Source of the DNA: Desulfomarina profundi
Lineage (GTDB): Bacteria > Desulfobacterota > Desulfobulbia > Desulfobulbales > Desulfocapsaceae
Length of the DNA stretch: 64,000 bases
Reading direction: 5' to 3'
Assembly (NCBI RefSeq): GCF_019703855.1
Contig: NZ_AP024086.1
Span: 124,001 to 188,000 of the forward strand
Part shown: one piece after another, positions 57,213-64,000 of the stretch
Layout: each line of letters opens with the position of its first letter
How positions within the stretch are numbered: the first letter of the stretch is position 1
Notes under the pieces: model-generated
Seen by the model: only the letters and a program-made list of their open reading frames with translations
What the model was told of the DNA's origin: nothing
Databases searched by the model: none
Position numbers and translations under genes: made by a program

Positions 57213-57412
57213 TTTATTTCCTTCAATAATTTGTTGTTGCGTGAAATAAGGTTGTTGGCCTGCCGGAGAATGCCGCCTCTGAAACCATGCTTAAGAGCAT
57301 TCTGAGAGGCAATTTTTTTACCTTCTCTGCTTCTGGGGCCAGAACTGTGTTTCCAAGGTTTCGTTTCTTTACATATTTGAGCCTGTTTTCTTCTACGTTC
57401 TTCTGTCCACAT
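57209..57412 (-). CDS. Small island protein with the GPRSREGKxxxSQNALKHG motif
   Basis: 67 residues. KHSSGPRSREGKKIASQNALKHGFRGG matches a short motif seen in many small proteins of phage and integrative elements; here the key residues are Gly-Pro-Arg, Glu-Gly-Lys and Asn-Ala-Leu-Lys-His-Gly. The function is unknown. The first 20 residues are strongly basic, suggesting nucleic-acid binding. Coupled to the following 86-residue gene. Confidence 0.65.
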   Translation of the reverse strand: MWTEERRRKQAQICKETKPWKHSSGPRSREGKKIASQNALKHGFRGGILRQANNLISRNNKLLKEIK

Positions 57413-57744
57413 GTGGTACTCTTCAGTTCGTTGGTGGAATATAACCTAACACATTAATTATATCATAATTCAAGGGTGCATGGAGAATACGTTGGTACCC
57501 AAATAAGCCCCGTTTCAATCGGATCCTTTATGACAATGACTGAACGCATGTCCGGGCTACCCTCCTATTTTCAAAAACTTTTTAGTAATCCTAATTTATT
57601 TTTTATAATTTATTTAAAATATAAATAGTTTCTAAAATAGGGTAGACATGGTAGACATAGAGTATAACTATACGAAAGATAATCATATATTTATGTCCGG
57701 CCTCGCTCAGAGCCCGGACATTTTAACGCCAGGCCGGACACTAC
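57413..57744. other. AT-rich intergenic region with inverted repeats
   Basis: CTACCCTCCTATTTT near 57558 and AAAATAGGGTAG near 57634 form an inverted pair around about 60 bases of nearly pure A/T. GTAGACATGGTAGACAT follows as a tandem repeat, and GTCCGG-type palindromes lie before the primase gene stop (57663-57742). This is a plausible replication origin or control region for the element encoding the adjacent primase/helicase, but no iteron series was proven. Confidence 0.4.
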
Positions 57745-60564
57745 TTACGCCTCTCGTTCAATTTCAAACCCAGTCGCTTCTTTAAATATCGTTCTAGCGT
57801 CGTCAATTGCTTGGAATTTCACACAATTTAACCTTTTATTGTTATCTGATGGTTTGCAAGTTGTTATCAGTCCAGGTATGTCACGGTTAATCAGCCTAAA
57901 AAAAACATCTTTACTGACGGGAGTGTCGTGCCGACTATTCTTGCAAAAAATCTGATACATTATGAATAAATCGTCCTTAATAACAGTCCACCCATCTGCA
58001 TTCCAAACTAATTCGAGAGGATGATCCATTTCTGTGAAATTTTTATTCCTACGATATGATTCAAAAAGAGGGTCACCCAGGATATCAGATATGAACTTGA
58101 TATGAGGGGCAGCTGACTGCAGCTGGTCAGTTAGGCGCTGGGCGCTCTGATTCGCAGGCATCCTGGTAAGATCAACATCACTCAGATCCCTGTTCAGCAT
58201 TTCATAGAGAAAAGCAGCACGCCCTTTATTCTCTATCTGAGATACCAGATTTTTGAAATACACAGCATCTCCCTTTTTATGATCAGAGACGGGTAAATAC
58301 ACAAACCTCCTGTCACCTATTTCAGTGGGTGCCACCCATGATTCATTGGAGGAGAACAGCAGGTGCGAGCAGTTAGAAACCTTAGTCCCTTCATGGTACT
58401 TACGCTCTATAGTGATGTATCTATCTGTAATAAGGGCTTTGAGAATACCCTGTTTTTCTTTGTTACCACCCCAAACCGCCTCGTTGACGAAAACGAACAC
58501 GGCATGCCCTAAAGCGCTATTAAAGCGTCCTAAGAAATCATCAGCTCTATTTGCTATAAGAGCATGGATACCGAAGAAGTAAGCTATTACTTTGTCAGCA
58601 ATTATGTTCTTCCCAGCTCCCTGCCCAGACCTTAATACAAGTGCTGTTTTGCCTGGTCTCTCCGGGTGCTGAAACATATCAGCTAGCCAGTTAAGGACAT
58701 ACTCATACATCTCTTCATCTCCACCACACCACACTTCACGGATATGCTGCAGGATCAGTGAACAATCCCCCTGAGCAGGAATCAAGGTGTAGCCCTGCCA
58801 GAGGTTATATTTACCGCCTTGCTGTATTACTCTATCCCCTGACCGAAATGTTGTTGAGTCGGGCTTGAAAATAACATCGTCAAAAGTGTTCCTGTTGCAT
58901 GACTTCAACCAGGCTTGAAATATATTCTGCCTTTTTTTTGTGTTTGGGTTGGTAATAGGTTGATTTGCATAATAGTCGGAAAGTTCTGTAGACTTATGGA
59001 AAGCAATGGAGTAACACTCTAACACCTCATCATATTTCTCTTCAATTATGACAGTTTTCCCGCCATATGTTGCTACACCATATCTGAGATTCAGGGTATC
59101 AGATAGCTCAGTCTTATACTGCTCTTCGTCCTCTACGGAGTGATTTGTTGTCTGGGCTTGTGCATTTTTTAATGCAGTACGTACAATCTTCGCTCCCAGG
59201 CTGAGTTTATTTCGGATTTTTTGAATAAGCACCTCATACTCTGCATCAGTGACATCGGCATTAACTAATAACTCTGCGCTTTCTGCTAAAGAGATACGAG
59301 GGCCGTTTGTAAACATTTCATCAAGATCTTTAAAATCATAAAGCAGGAAATATGTTCGTTCTCCGTGGGCGAAACTATGGATGAGAGGAACCCCTGATTC
59401 AGCGTTGGCATAGAGAATTGCTTTGTTACGTCCGCCACCATAATCTGGTTCAAGAGGATCAGGCATGGTTTTGCCATCATACAGCTCAGGATTCTGTAGA
59501 ATAATTCGAACGGTTGATGAAGTGCCATTGTCGAAATTTATGATATCGTCCCCGCTTAAAATACCCTTTGAACGACTCTCTATTCTTTTCTCAGCTTCCT
59601 GAATGGGTATATTGTGTTCTGTTGCAATTCTTTTACCTTCCTTCTTGATGAATTTAGCGTGTATTTCTTCAGCTTTTCCTTTGTTTTTATCTCGTAGTTC
59701 CCGCAGGATATTTTCGTACTGGATGATCTCAGTTCCACTGAGTTCCTGGAGTTGAACCGTATCCAAAGCCTTACCCTTAATATATTTTGTGTTAGTAATA
59801 CTCTGTTCAATGTCACCAACCAAAATTGGGGGAGCTTCGAAAATCAATCGCTCAGGGCTGTATACATATTGATCAACTAAAGTTCTAATCAGAATCTTGC
59901 CATCTTTTGAAAATTCAACATGGCCGTGTCCTGCAAGAATTAATCGCTCGTGGAGGACTTTCCCGAATCTCTGGATATCAGCGGCATTTTGGACTAGTGC
60001 ATAAATGTGAGCACTATTTCCACCGGAAAGTTGTTTTCCCGTTGATTTTCTGTGAAGGCCTGCAGACACGGACGGTTTTATGATTCTTGCTGTTTGGTCA
60101 AAATCCGGGATAATTTCAGATAGAATTTCCAGAACCTCATCCACAGGGATATCACTGTCGCAATCCAATAGAATCAGCCCTTGTTTCCTCTCTGGGAAAC
60201 AAAAATTATCTAAAGTTCTAGTGATGTAAACTTTTTCAGACAGTCTGTCTATCTGCCTGCGAGAGCATATTTTAGTTTTATTTTTCGAGGAGATGCCTAT
60301 ACTTATCGCCTGGTTCTGTTCCAGGCGGTTGATGTACTTGGGGAGATCTTTAAACTTTGTTGTGACAGTTTCAGCTATACCCTCTGACAAGTAACACTCA
60401 CTGGAATCTTTTTCTATCGTGCCATTCTCATCTAAGGAAATAGTTTTTGTTAAGTTACCATCTTTTTTAGTGAATTTGGTAAAAGAAACTAACTCATCAA
60501 TTTCTTGAGAATATCTCATCGTGTTTTGTGAGCTCGTATTTGGCAGCTCTATCTTTTTACTCAT
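57745..60564 (-). CDS. Mobile-element primase/superfamily 3 helicase (DUF5906/D5-like)
   Basis: A 939-residue replication protein. The N-terminal third resembles a primase-polymerase type region (GLILLDCDSDIPVDEVLEIL, SAGLHRKSTGKQLSGGNSAHI). Around residue 645 the SF3 ATPase starts: ALVLRSGQGAGKNIIADKV (Walker A with Asn in place of Thr/Ser), then HAVFVFVNEAVWGGNKEKQG (Walker B), LLFSSNESWVAP (sensor) and IGDRRFVYLPV. This set is found in P4-like satellites and plasmids. It lies 9 bases after the excisionase-like HTH stop with an AGGAGG site, so the two formed one operon. ATG 60564. Confidence 0.83.
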   Translation of the reverse strand: MSKKIELPNTSSQNTMRYSQEIDELVSFTKFTKKDGNLTKTISLDENGTIEKDSSECYLSEGIAETVTTKFKDLPKYINRLEQNQAISIGISSKNKTKICSRRQIDRLSEKVYITRTLDNFCFPERKQGLILLDCDSDIPVDEVLEILSEIIPDFDQTARIIKPSVSAGLHRKSTGKQLSGGNSAHIYALVQNAADIQRFGKVLHERLILAGHGHVEFSKDGKILIRTLVDQYVYSPERLIFEAPPILVGDIEQSITNTKYIKGKALDTVQLQELSGTEIIQYENILRELRDKNKGKAEEIHAKFIKKEGKRIATEHNIPIQEAEKRIESRSKGILSGDDIINFDNGTSSTVRIILQNPELYDGKTMPDPLEPDYGGGRNKAILYANAESGVPLIHSFAHGERTYFLLYDFKDLDEMFTNGPRISLAESAELLVNADVTDAEYEVLIQKIRNKLSLGAKIVRTALKNAQAQTTNHSVEDEEQYKTELSDTLNLRYGVATYGGKTVIIEEKYDEVLECYSIAFHKSTELSDYYANQPITNPNTKKRQNIFQAWLKSCNRNTFDDVIFKPDSTTFRSGDRVIQQGGKYNLWQGYTLIPAQGDCSLILQHIREVWCGGDEEMYEYVLNWLADMFQHPERPGKTALVLRSGQGAGKNIIADKVIAYFFGIHALIANRADDFLGRFNSALGHAVFVFVNEAVWGGNKEKQGILKALITDRYITIERKYHEGTKVSNCSHLLFSSNESWVAPTEIGDRRFVYLPVSDHKKGDAVYFKNLVSQIENKGRAAFLYEMLNRDLSDVDLTRMPANQSAQRLTDQLQSAAPHIKFISDILGDPLFESYRRNKNFTEMDHPLELVWNADGWTVIKDDLFIMYQIFCKNSRHDTPVSKDVFFRLINRDIPGLITTCKPSDNNKRLNCVKFQAIDDARTIFKEATGFEIEREA

Positions 60565-60573
60565 GGCTGCCTC

Positions 60574-60662
60574 CTATCTTGGCATAGTGTTATCGTTGAT
60601 GAACTTTTCAAGTTCTGACCATTTGTAACGAACGCAGCTTCCTATCTTTGTTGGGTAATCAA
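60574..60662 (-). pseudogene. C-terminal part of an excisionase-like HTH gene, split by IS21
   Basis: Reads VDYPTKIGSCVRYKWSELEK then FINDNTMPR and a TAG stop, the usual C-terminal half of MerR/AlpA-type helix-turn-helix excisionase domains. Its other half is at 63289-63434. It precedes the primase/helicase gene directly. Confidence 0.75.
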
Positions 60663-60858
60663 CGACAATTATAATTCCCGGCTGGCGACAATTATAATTC
60701 CGGCCTTAACCACATAATAATACGCAATAATATTTCATTGCTTTTTCTGTTTCTGTTGCAGTGTCCTCATCTAAAATGTAACTTATTTGTACTCATCCGG
60801 AGGATAGGGCAACGCTGAGGAGCGACCCGAGCGCCGAGATGAGTGCCGTAAGGATGAA

Positions 60859-60888
60859 GACCGGGTATAAGGATTTGCCCGGTCTTTT
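60859..60888 (+). terminator. Rho-independent terminator downstream of istB
   Basis: Stem GACCGGG / CCCGGTC with loop TATAAGGATTTG, followed by TTTTCTTT on the plus strand. Outer flanks AGGATGAAGA and TCTTCATCCT also pair, giving a longer hairpin that could work on both strands. Confidence 0.65.
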
Positions 60889-60960
60889 CTTTCTTCATCC
60901 TCATGGCCACAATGCGTTAAACCTCGGGGGTTGGGGGCAGAGCCCCCTATTCTGTGATTA

Positions 60961-61722
60961 TTAATTTTCCTCAAGGCTTTGTTTTGCTTTTTCCAGTCTG
61001 TAGCTATCAAGATTAAGTTCCAGTATTACGCTATGATGCACAAGCCGGTCTATCGCTGCAGCCGTAGTCATTGGATCTTTAAATATCTTCTCCCACTGTG
61101 AAAATGGTAAATTGCTGGTTAGCATGATACTGTTCCGTTCATAACAATACGCAAGAAGGGTAAAGAGCACTTCCATTTCTTCTCGGCTTTGCTGGACATA
61201 GCCGATATCGTCGATCAGTATGGCATCATACTTGGCAAGTTTTTTCAGAAATCTTGGAAGAACAAGCTCCTTTTTGGCCACCAGCAGATTTTGCACCAGC
61301 AGACTGCACGGAGAAAAGAAAACACGCCTATCCTTGTTAATCAGTTCCTGGGCAATGGCACAGAGCAGATGGGTTTTTCCACTACCTGGGTTTCCAAAAG
61401 CTAGTATGTTTTCACACCTGTCAAGAAAAGAACCTTCCAGCAAACTATTGACAAAGCCGCTCAGTTTGGCCGGAAGCCGATCCATTTCAAACGAAGCTAA
61501 GTTTTTTTCCAGGGGCAGTCTGGATTCTCGCAAATATCTGGTAATGCGTTTATGGCGTCTTTCTTCACACTCCCGCACAACCAGTTCCTGAAGGTATGAT
61601 TCATAGCTTAGTGATTCCTTTCTCGCCAAATCCGCCTCCTCCTGGTAACAGGCTCGGATAGTTGACAGATAAAGCTTTTTAAGAGACGCATCCAGGATAA
61701 TTCGATTATCGGTTGAACTCAT
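60961..61722 (-). CDS. istB: IS21-family helper ATPase IstB
   Basis: About 253 residues. A DnaC-like AAA+ ATPase that assists transposition: ILAFGNPGSGKTHLLCAIAQ (Walker A), YDAILIDDIGYVQQSREE (Walker B), IMLTSNLPFSQWEKIF (sensor) and AAIDRLVHHSVILELN (Arg finger region). I chose the ATG at 61722, with AGGAGG 7 bases upstream, overlapping the istA stop as ATGA. The frame is intact. Confidence 0.92.
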   Translation of the reverse strand: MSSTDNRIILDASLKKLYLSTIRACYQEEADLARKESLSYESYLQELVVRECEERRHKRITRYLRESRLPLEKNLASFEMDRLPAKLSGFVNSLLEGSFLDRCENILAFGNPGSGKTHLLCAIAQELINKDRRVFFSPCSLLVQNLLVAKKELVLPRFLKKLAKYDAILIDDIGYVQQSREEMEVLFTLLAYCYERNSIMLTSNLPFSQWEKIFKDPMTTAAAIDRLVHHSVILELNLDSYRLEKAKQSLEEN

Positions 61723-63202
61723 CTGCAACCCTCCTGTAAGAGTTGATCATAGCCTGTGAGGGCAACAGTCTGGACAGAAATATTGGTAATCGGTTCAACC
61801 GGTTTACCAGAGACAAGCAGTGTTTTTACCTGGGCAAAATCAATGTTCTTTTCATGGTCAATCAGATGACGAAGGGCATCATCTACAGCTGTCTCATTAT
61901 CTTGGGCAGCAAGCTGTAAAATAGATAAGTATTCTTTTGCTGCTCCCGTAACGGTACGAAATTTGCGCAGAGAGTCATAGGCAACCCGGAACCTGCTCGT
62001 AGGAAAAAGATCACTGCGGTATCTGTAGTTCTCAAATGCACCGGGTTTTCGAACCAGCCAGTCAATTATATGGCGGTACTGGATATAATGTTTGCTACCG
62101 CCTCGTATTCTGGGGATATTCTCAATATGTTTCTGACCGTACCAGATCTCCAGATACTCTGCATACAGCCGCACTGTGACTGTTTCTTTGATAAGTCGAC
62201 TATTCACCGAGTAAACCTTGTGCTTTACTCTGATCGTACTGCTGGGACCAACTCGAACTTCAAAACGAGTACATGTGTCGAGCTTACCCGAAGGCAGTGG
62301 ACGCAACATCGACTGTTCTTCTTGAAAGCGCTCCTGGCGGTTGCAGTTGAGTTGTGCAAACAGCTTCTGTAGAAATAACTCATATTCCTTGCGTGTAGTA
62401 AAATCCCGGTTACCTCGCAGCATCAGGGCCTGATCTACGGCTTTCTTGAAACGATGATGGCGCTGCTCAATGTCACCATTTTCGTGGGGCTTGACGAATT
62501 GATTTTACGGCCTTGCAATTTGTAATGGGCCAAAAGCCCCTGGTAGCCACGGGTAAACTCTTCCGGGTTATCCGGTTTATTCACCGCAGCTGACAACCTG
62601 TCTGTTTGATGTTGTTCTGGAACTCCGCCAAGTTTCCATAGACTCTTCTGTAATCCTTCGCTCAGGCTTTCGAAACTCTCGGAAAAACAGATCGTTCCTG
62701 TCTCCCAGTTCGAATATGTCAGCACAAAATGGTAGATCAGGTGATCAAAAGGCTGACCACCAATACTGATCTGTAATTGGGACATATCTGTAAAATCAGA
62801 CTGACTCAACCGTGCAGGCACATGCACCTGGGGAAAATAAACTTCACGTCCTGGACCTTCTGTACAACGCCAGGTTTTTACTCGACGTTGAAACGTGCGG
62901 AGCTGGCCATCTCCAAAAGAACCGGGATAAATCCTTTGAAAATGGGTAAAAAGAGTTTTGGCTTCCAAACCTTCATTAGTTTCCAGAAATTGTAAAACCT
63001 CTGGCCATATACCTTCAAAAGGATCTTTACGAGTTCGCCACTCCCTCACTCGCTCCGCACTGATCTCACTTGGCAATTTGCCATTATCTCTATACTTGCG
63101 ACCGGTTTTCTCATCCATGCCGGCTCTAGCCGCTGCTACTTCCAACGTCTTCCCTTGACTTAAGTATTTCTTCAATTTCCTCACCTGAATATCTGTGACC
63201 AT
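61719..63202 (-). pseudogene. istA: IS21-family transposase IstA, frame broken once
   Basis: About 495 residues when repaired. The N-terminal HTH (GKTLEVAAARAGMDEKTGRKY) is followed by the DDE domain: SQSDFTDMSQLQISIGGQPF (first Asp), TDRLSAAVNK (second Asp region) and HENGDIEQRHHRFKKAVDQA (Glu). The frame breaks at the C4 run (plus-strand G4 62486-62489) just before HENGDIE; one extra C restores it. The C-terminal domain ends LLQEGCR and overlaps istB by 4 bases. Confidence 0.8.
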
Positions 63203-63288
63203 CCATATTCCTCCTTTGAGAAATATGAATAATCAGATCACAATTTTCCGGGAAATTTAATTGTCGTCAAAAGGAATTATAATTGTCG

Positions 63289-63434
63289 CTGGTCACAGCG
63301 AGAGTGTTTGGTTTTACCCTCAAAATATCAGCTGCCTCCTTACGAGTGTATAAGCGATCCTTATGCATTTGGTTAGGTGAAAGGTGCGAAACTTGTGCTC
63401 TTGTGTATTGTAGTGTTTTTTCCTTTCCATTCAT
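63289..63434 (-). pseudogene. N-terminal part of an excisionase-like HTH gene, split by IS21
   Basis: Starts at ATG 63434 with GGAGGT upstream. A 30-residue leader is followed by LYTRKEAADILRVKPNTLAV, the first helices of an excisionase/AlpA-type helix-turn-helix. The IS21 end begins right after. The continuation is at 60574-60662. Such proteins control excision or the primase operon in P4-like elements; here control is probably lost. Confidence 0.78.
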
Positions 63435-63577
63435 TTTTTTTTACCTCCATCGTAAATACTAGTACAGAAAGCCCAGGCTGCGCTGTCCGAAGCCTTCTGT
63501 GATGATATTTTTGTGCACATTTATGAAGGCAAGTGTAGTCTGTTAATTCTGAAAAAATGGTCGTTTGCCAAAAAGAA

Positions 63578-63610
63578 TTGGCAATGCCAAAAAAAATTGG
63601 TAATGCCATT
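63578..63610. promoter_or_regulatory. Two operator-like palindromes
   Basis: TTGGCAATGCCAA (63578-63590, perfect inverted repeat) and TTGGTAATGCCATT (63597-63610) are spaced 19 bases apart, between the HTH gene and the partial gene upstream of it. They are candidate binding sites for the HTH protein or another island regulator. Confidence 0.5.
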
Positions 63611-63657
63611 ATTTTGCGGAGAGATGAGGAGGGGAAAACAGTAAGAAAGTATGGGGG

Positions 63658-64000
63658 CTAGACCTTGTTCTCTTGGATAGCTGTCCAGGCTTTTTTTATT
63701 ATATCACGAATTGTTCTTTCCCCAATGCCGTTAATATTGAAGTCTTTGACTTTTAGTTTTGAATGTATTGTTTCTGTTATCTGTGAGGCATTAGGGCCAC
63801 TAGGTAGATTGTAATGTTCTGCATCATAATTTATTGCTATCAGGGCTCCTATGATTTTGAGGTATTTTTTCCTTTCGGACTCCGTAAATTCCTCGTCATT
63901 AATGTTAGATGAGTCTAGTTTCGGAATGCCAGCCGTTTTGTCAGTTACATCAACCGTAATAGTCTCTTCAAGAGTATTTGTTTGCGCTGATAAAAAGTTT
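63658..64000 (-). CDS. C-terminal part of an unrecognised island protein, partial
   Basis: The frame is open from the window edge to the TAG at 63658-63660, 113 residues. The last 75 residues (ERKKYLKIIGALIAINYDAE, then SQITETIHSKLKVKDFNING, GERTIRDIIKKAWTAIQEN) look like a small helical, winged-helix-like domain. It occurs at the C-terminus of some accessory-island proteins, with a preceding acidic linker. No function is assigned. It is the first gene of the island operon on this strand. Confidence 0.6.
   Translation of the reverse strand, partial: NFLSAQTNTLEETITVDVTDKTAGIPKLDSSNINDEEFTESERKKYLKIIGALIAINYDAEHYNLPSGPNASQITETIHSKLKVKDFNINGIGERTIRDIIKKAWTAIQENKV

Larger units (their letters stand above)
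60663..63288 (-). mobile_element. IS21-family insertion sequence
   Basis: About 2.6 kb with istA and istB. The terminal repeat CGACAATTATAATTCC occurs twice at the left (60663-60678, 60686-60701). Inward from the right it occurs exactly at 63273-63288 and in variant form at 63251-63266, the multiple-repeat ends typical of IS21. It interrupts an HTH gene. The exact boundary bases and the target duplication could not be fixed by eye. Confidence 0.85.

Noticed and set aside
60920-60955. G/C runs near the left end of the IS21 element as a structured RNA
   Set aside because: Only a short hairpin is visible; not enough for a separate call.
63373-63609. Minus-strand open frame of 78 codons overlapping the HTH gene start
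   Set aside because: Out of frame with the supported HTH gene and covers the operator palindromes; no ribosome site.

Overview
The window looks like a chromosome segment of a Gram-negative, EPS-producing bacterium. It has an exosortase/PEP-CTERM system, a Wza-type export protein, outer-membrane beta-barrel genes, DUF218 and MutM, and moderate GC. The gene style (Sat-CysC, alpha-type GlnA, MshEN and PilZ c-di-GMP proteins, palindromic intergenic repeats) resembles Desulfobacterota, possibly Desulfobulbales. The taxonomic placement is inference; no marker gene here settles it.

Layout. (1) 1-30.7 kb is a large exopolysaccharide locus. It begins with the tail of a polysaccharide export protein, a beta-barrel, EpsI and exosortase. 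A GT2 glycosyltransferase and a membrane-anchored tandem MshEN c-di-GMP receptor follow. Then come large secreted PKD / H-lectin-like proteins, a beta-helix protein and an ATP-grasp enzyme. The minus strand carries two groups of assembly genes: deacetylases, GT4 and GT2 glycosyltransferases, flippase, acyltransferase, sulfotransferase, O-antigen ligase and two PEP-CTERM proteins. A Sat-CysC fusion and CysQ lie at the end and would make PAPS and recycle PAP, which points to a sulfated polysaccharide. Two good sigma-54 promoters drive the big PKD protein and one PEP-CTERM protein. (2) 31-42.5 kb is housekeeping (moeA, mutM, PPTase, cvpA, UPF0280) plus nucleotide-sugar genes (rfbA, rfbD, phosphomannomutase, manC), two PilZ proteins and mtnA. 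(3) 43-49.4 kb is a nitrogen cluster, amtB-glnB-glnD-glnA, followed by a DciA-like gene. (4) 49.4-51.8 kb holds one long gene fusing cysteine synthase to a cysteinyl-tRNA-synthetase-like domain whose HIGH and KMSKS motifs are both lost. (5) After tRNA-Arg(TCT), 52-64 kb is an accessory island. It has IS1380, IS5 and IS21-type elements, a membrane-anchored Mrr-type nuclease, small island proteins, a primase/helicase, and an excisionase-like HTH gene split by the IS21 element.

A window-wide oddity is that eleven recognisable genes carry frame breaks. Eight of these are single-base losses in G/C runs of 4-6, striking unrelated genes (amtB, cysQ, glycosyltransferases, transposase). That pattern suggests homopolymer under-calling in the assembly more than biology, so those genes are probably intact in the organism. 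Two interruptions are real insertions: an IS5/IS1182-like element in the O-antigen ligase gene with a 10-bp target duplication, and the IS21 element in the HTH gene.
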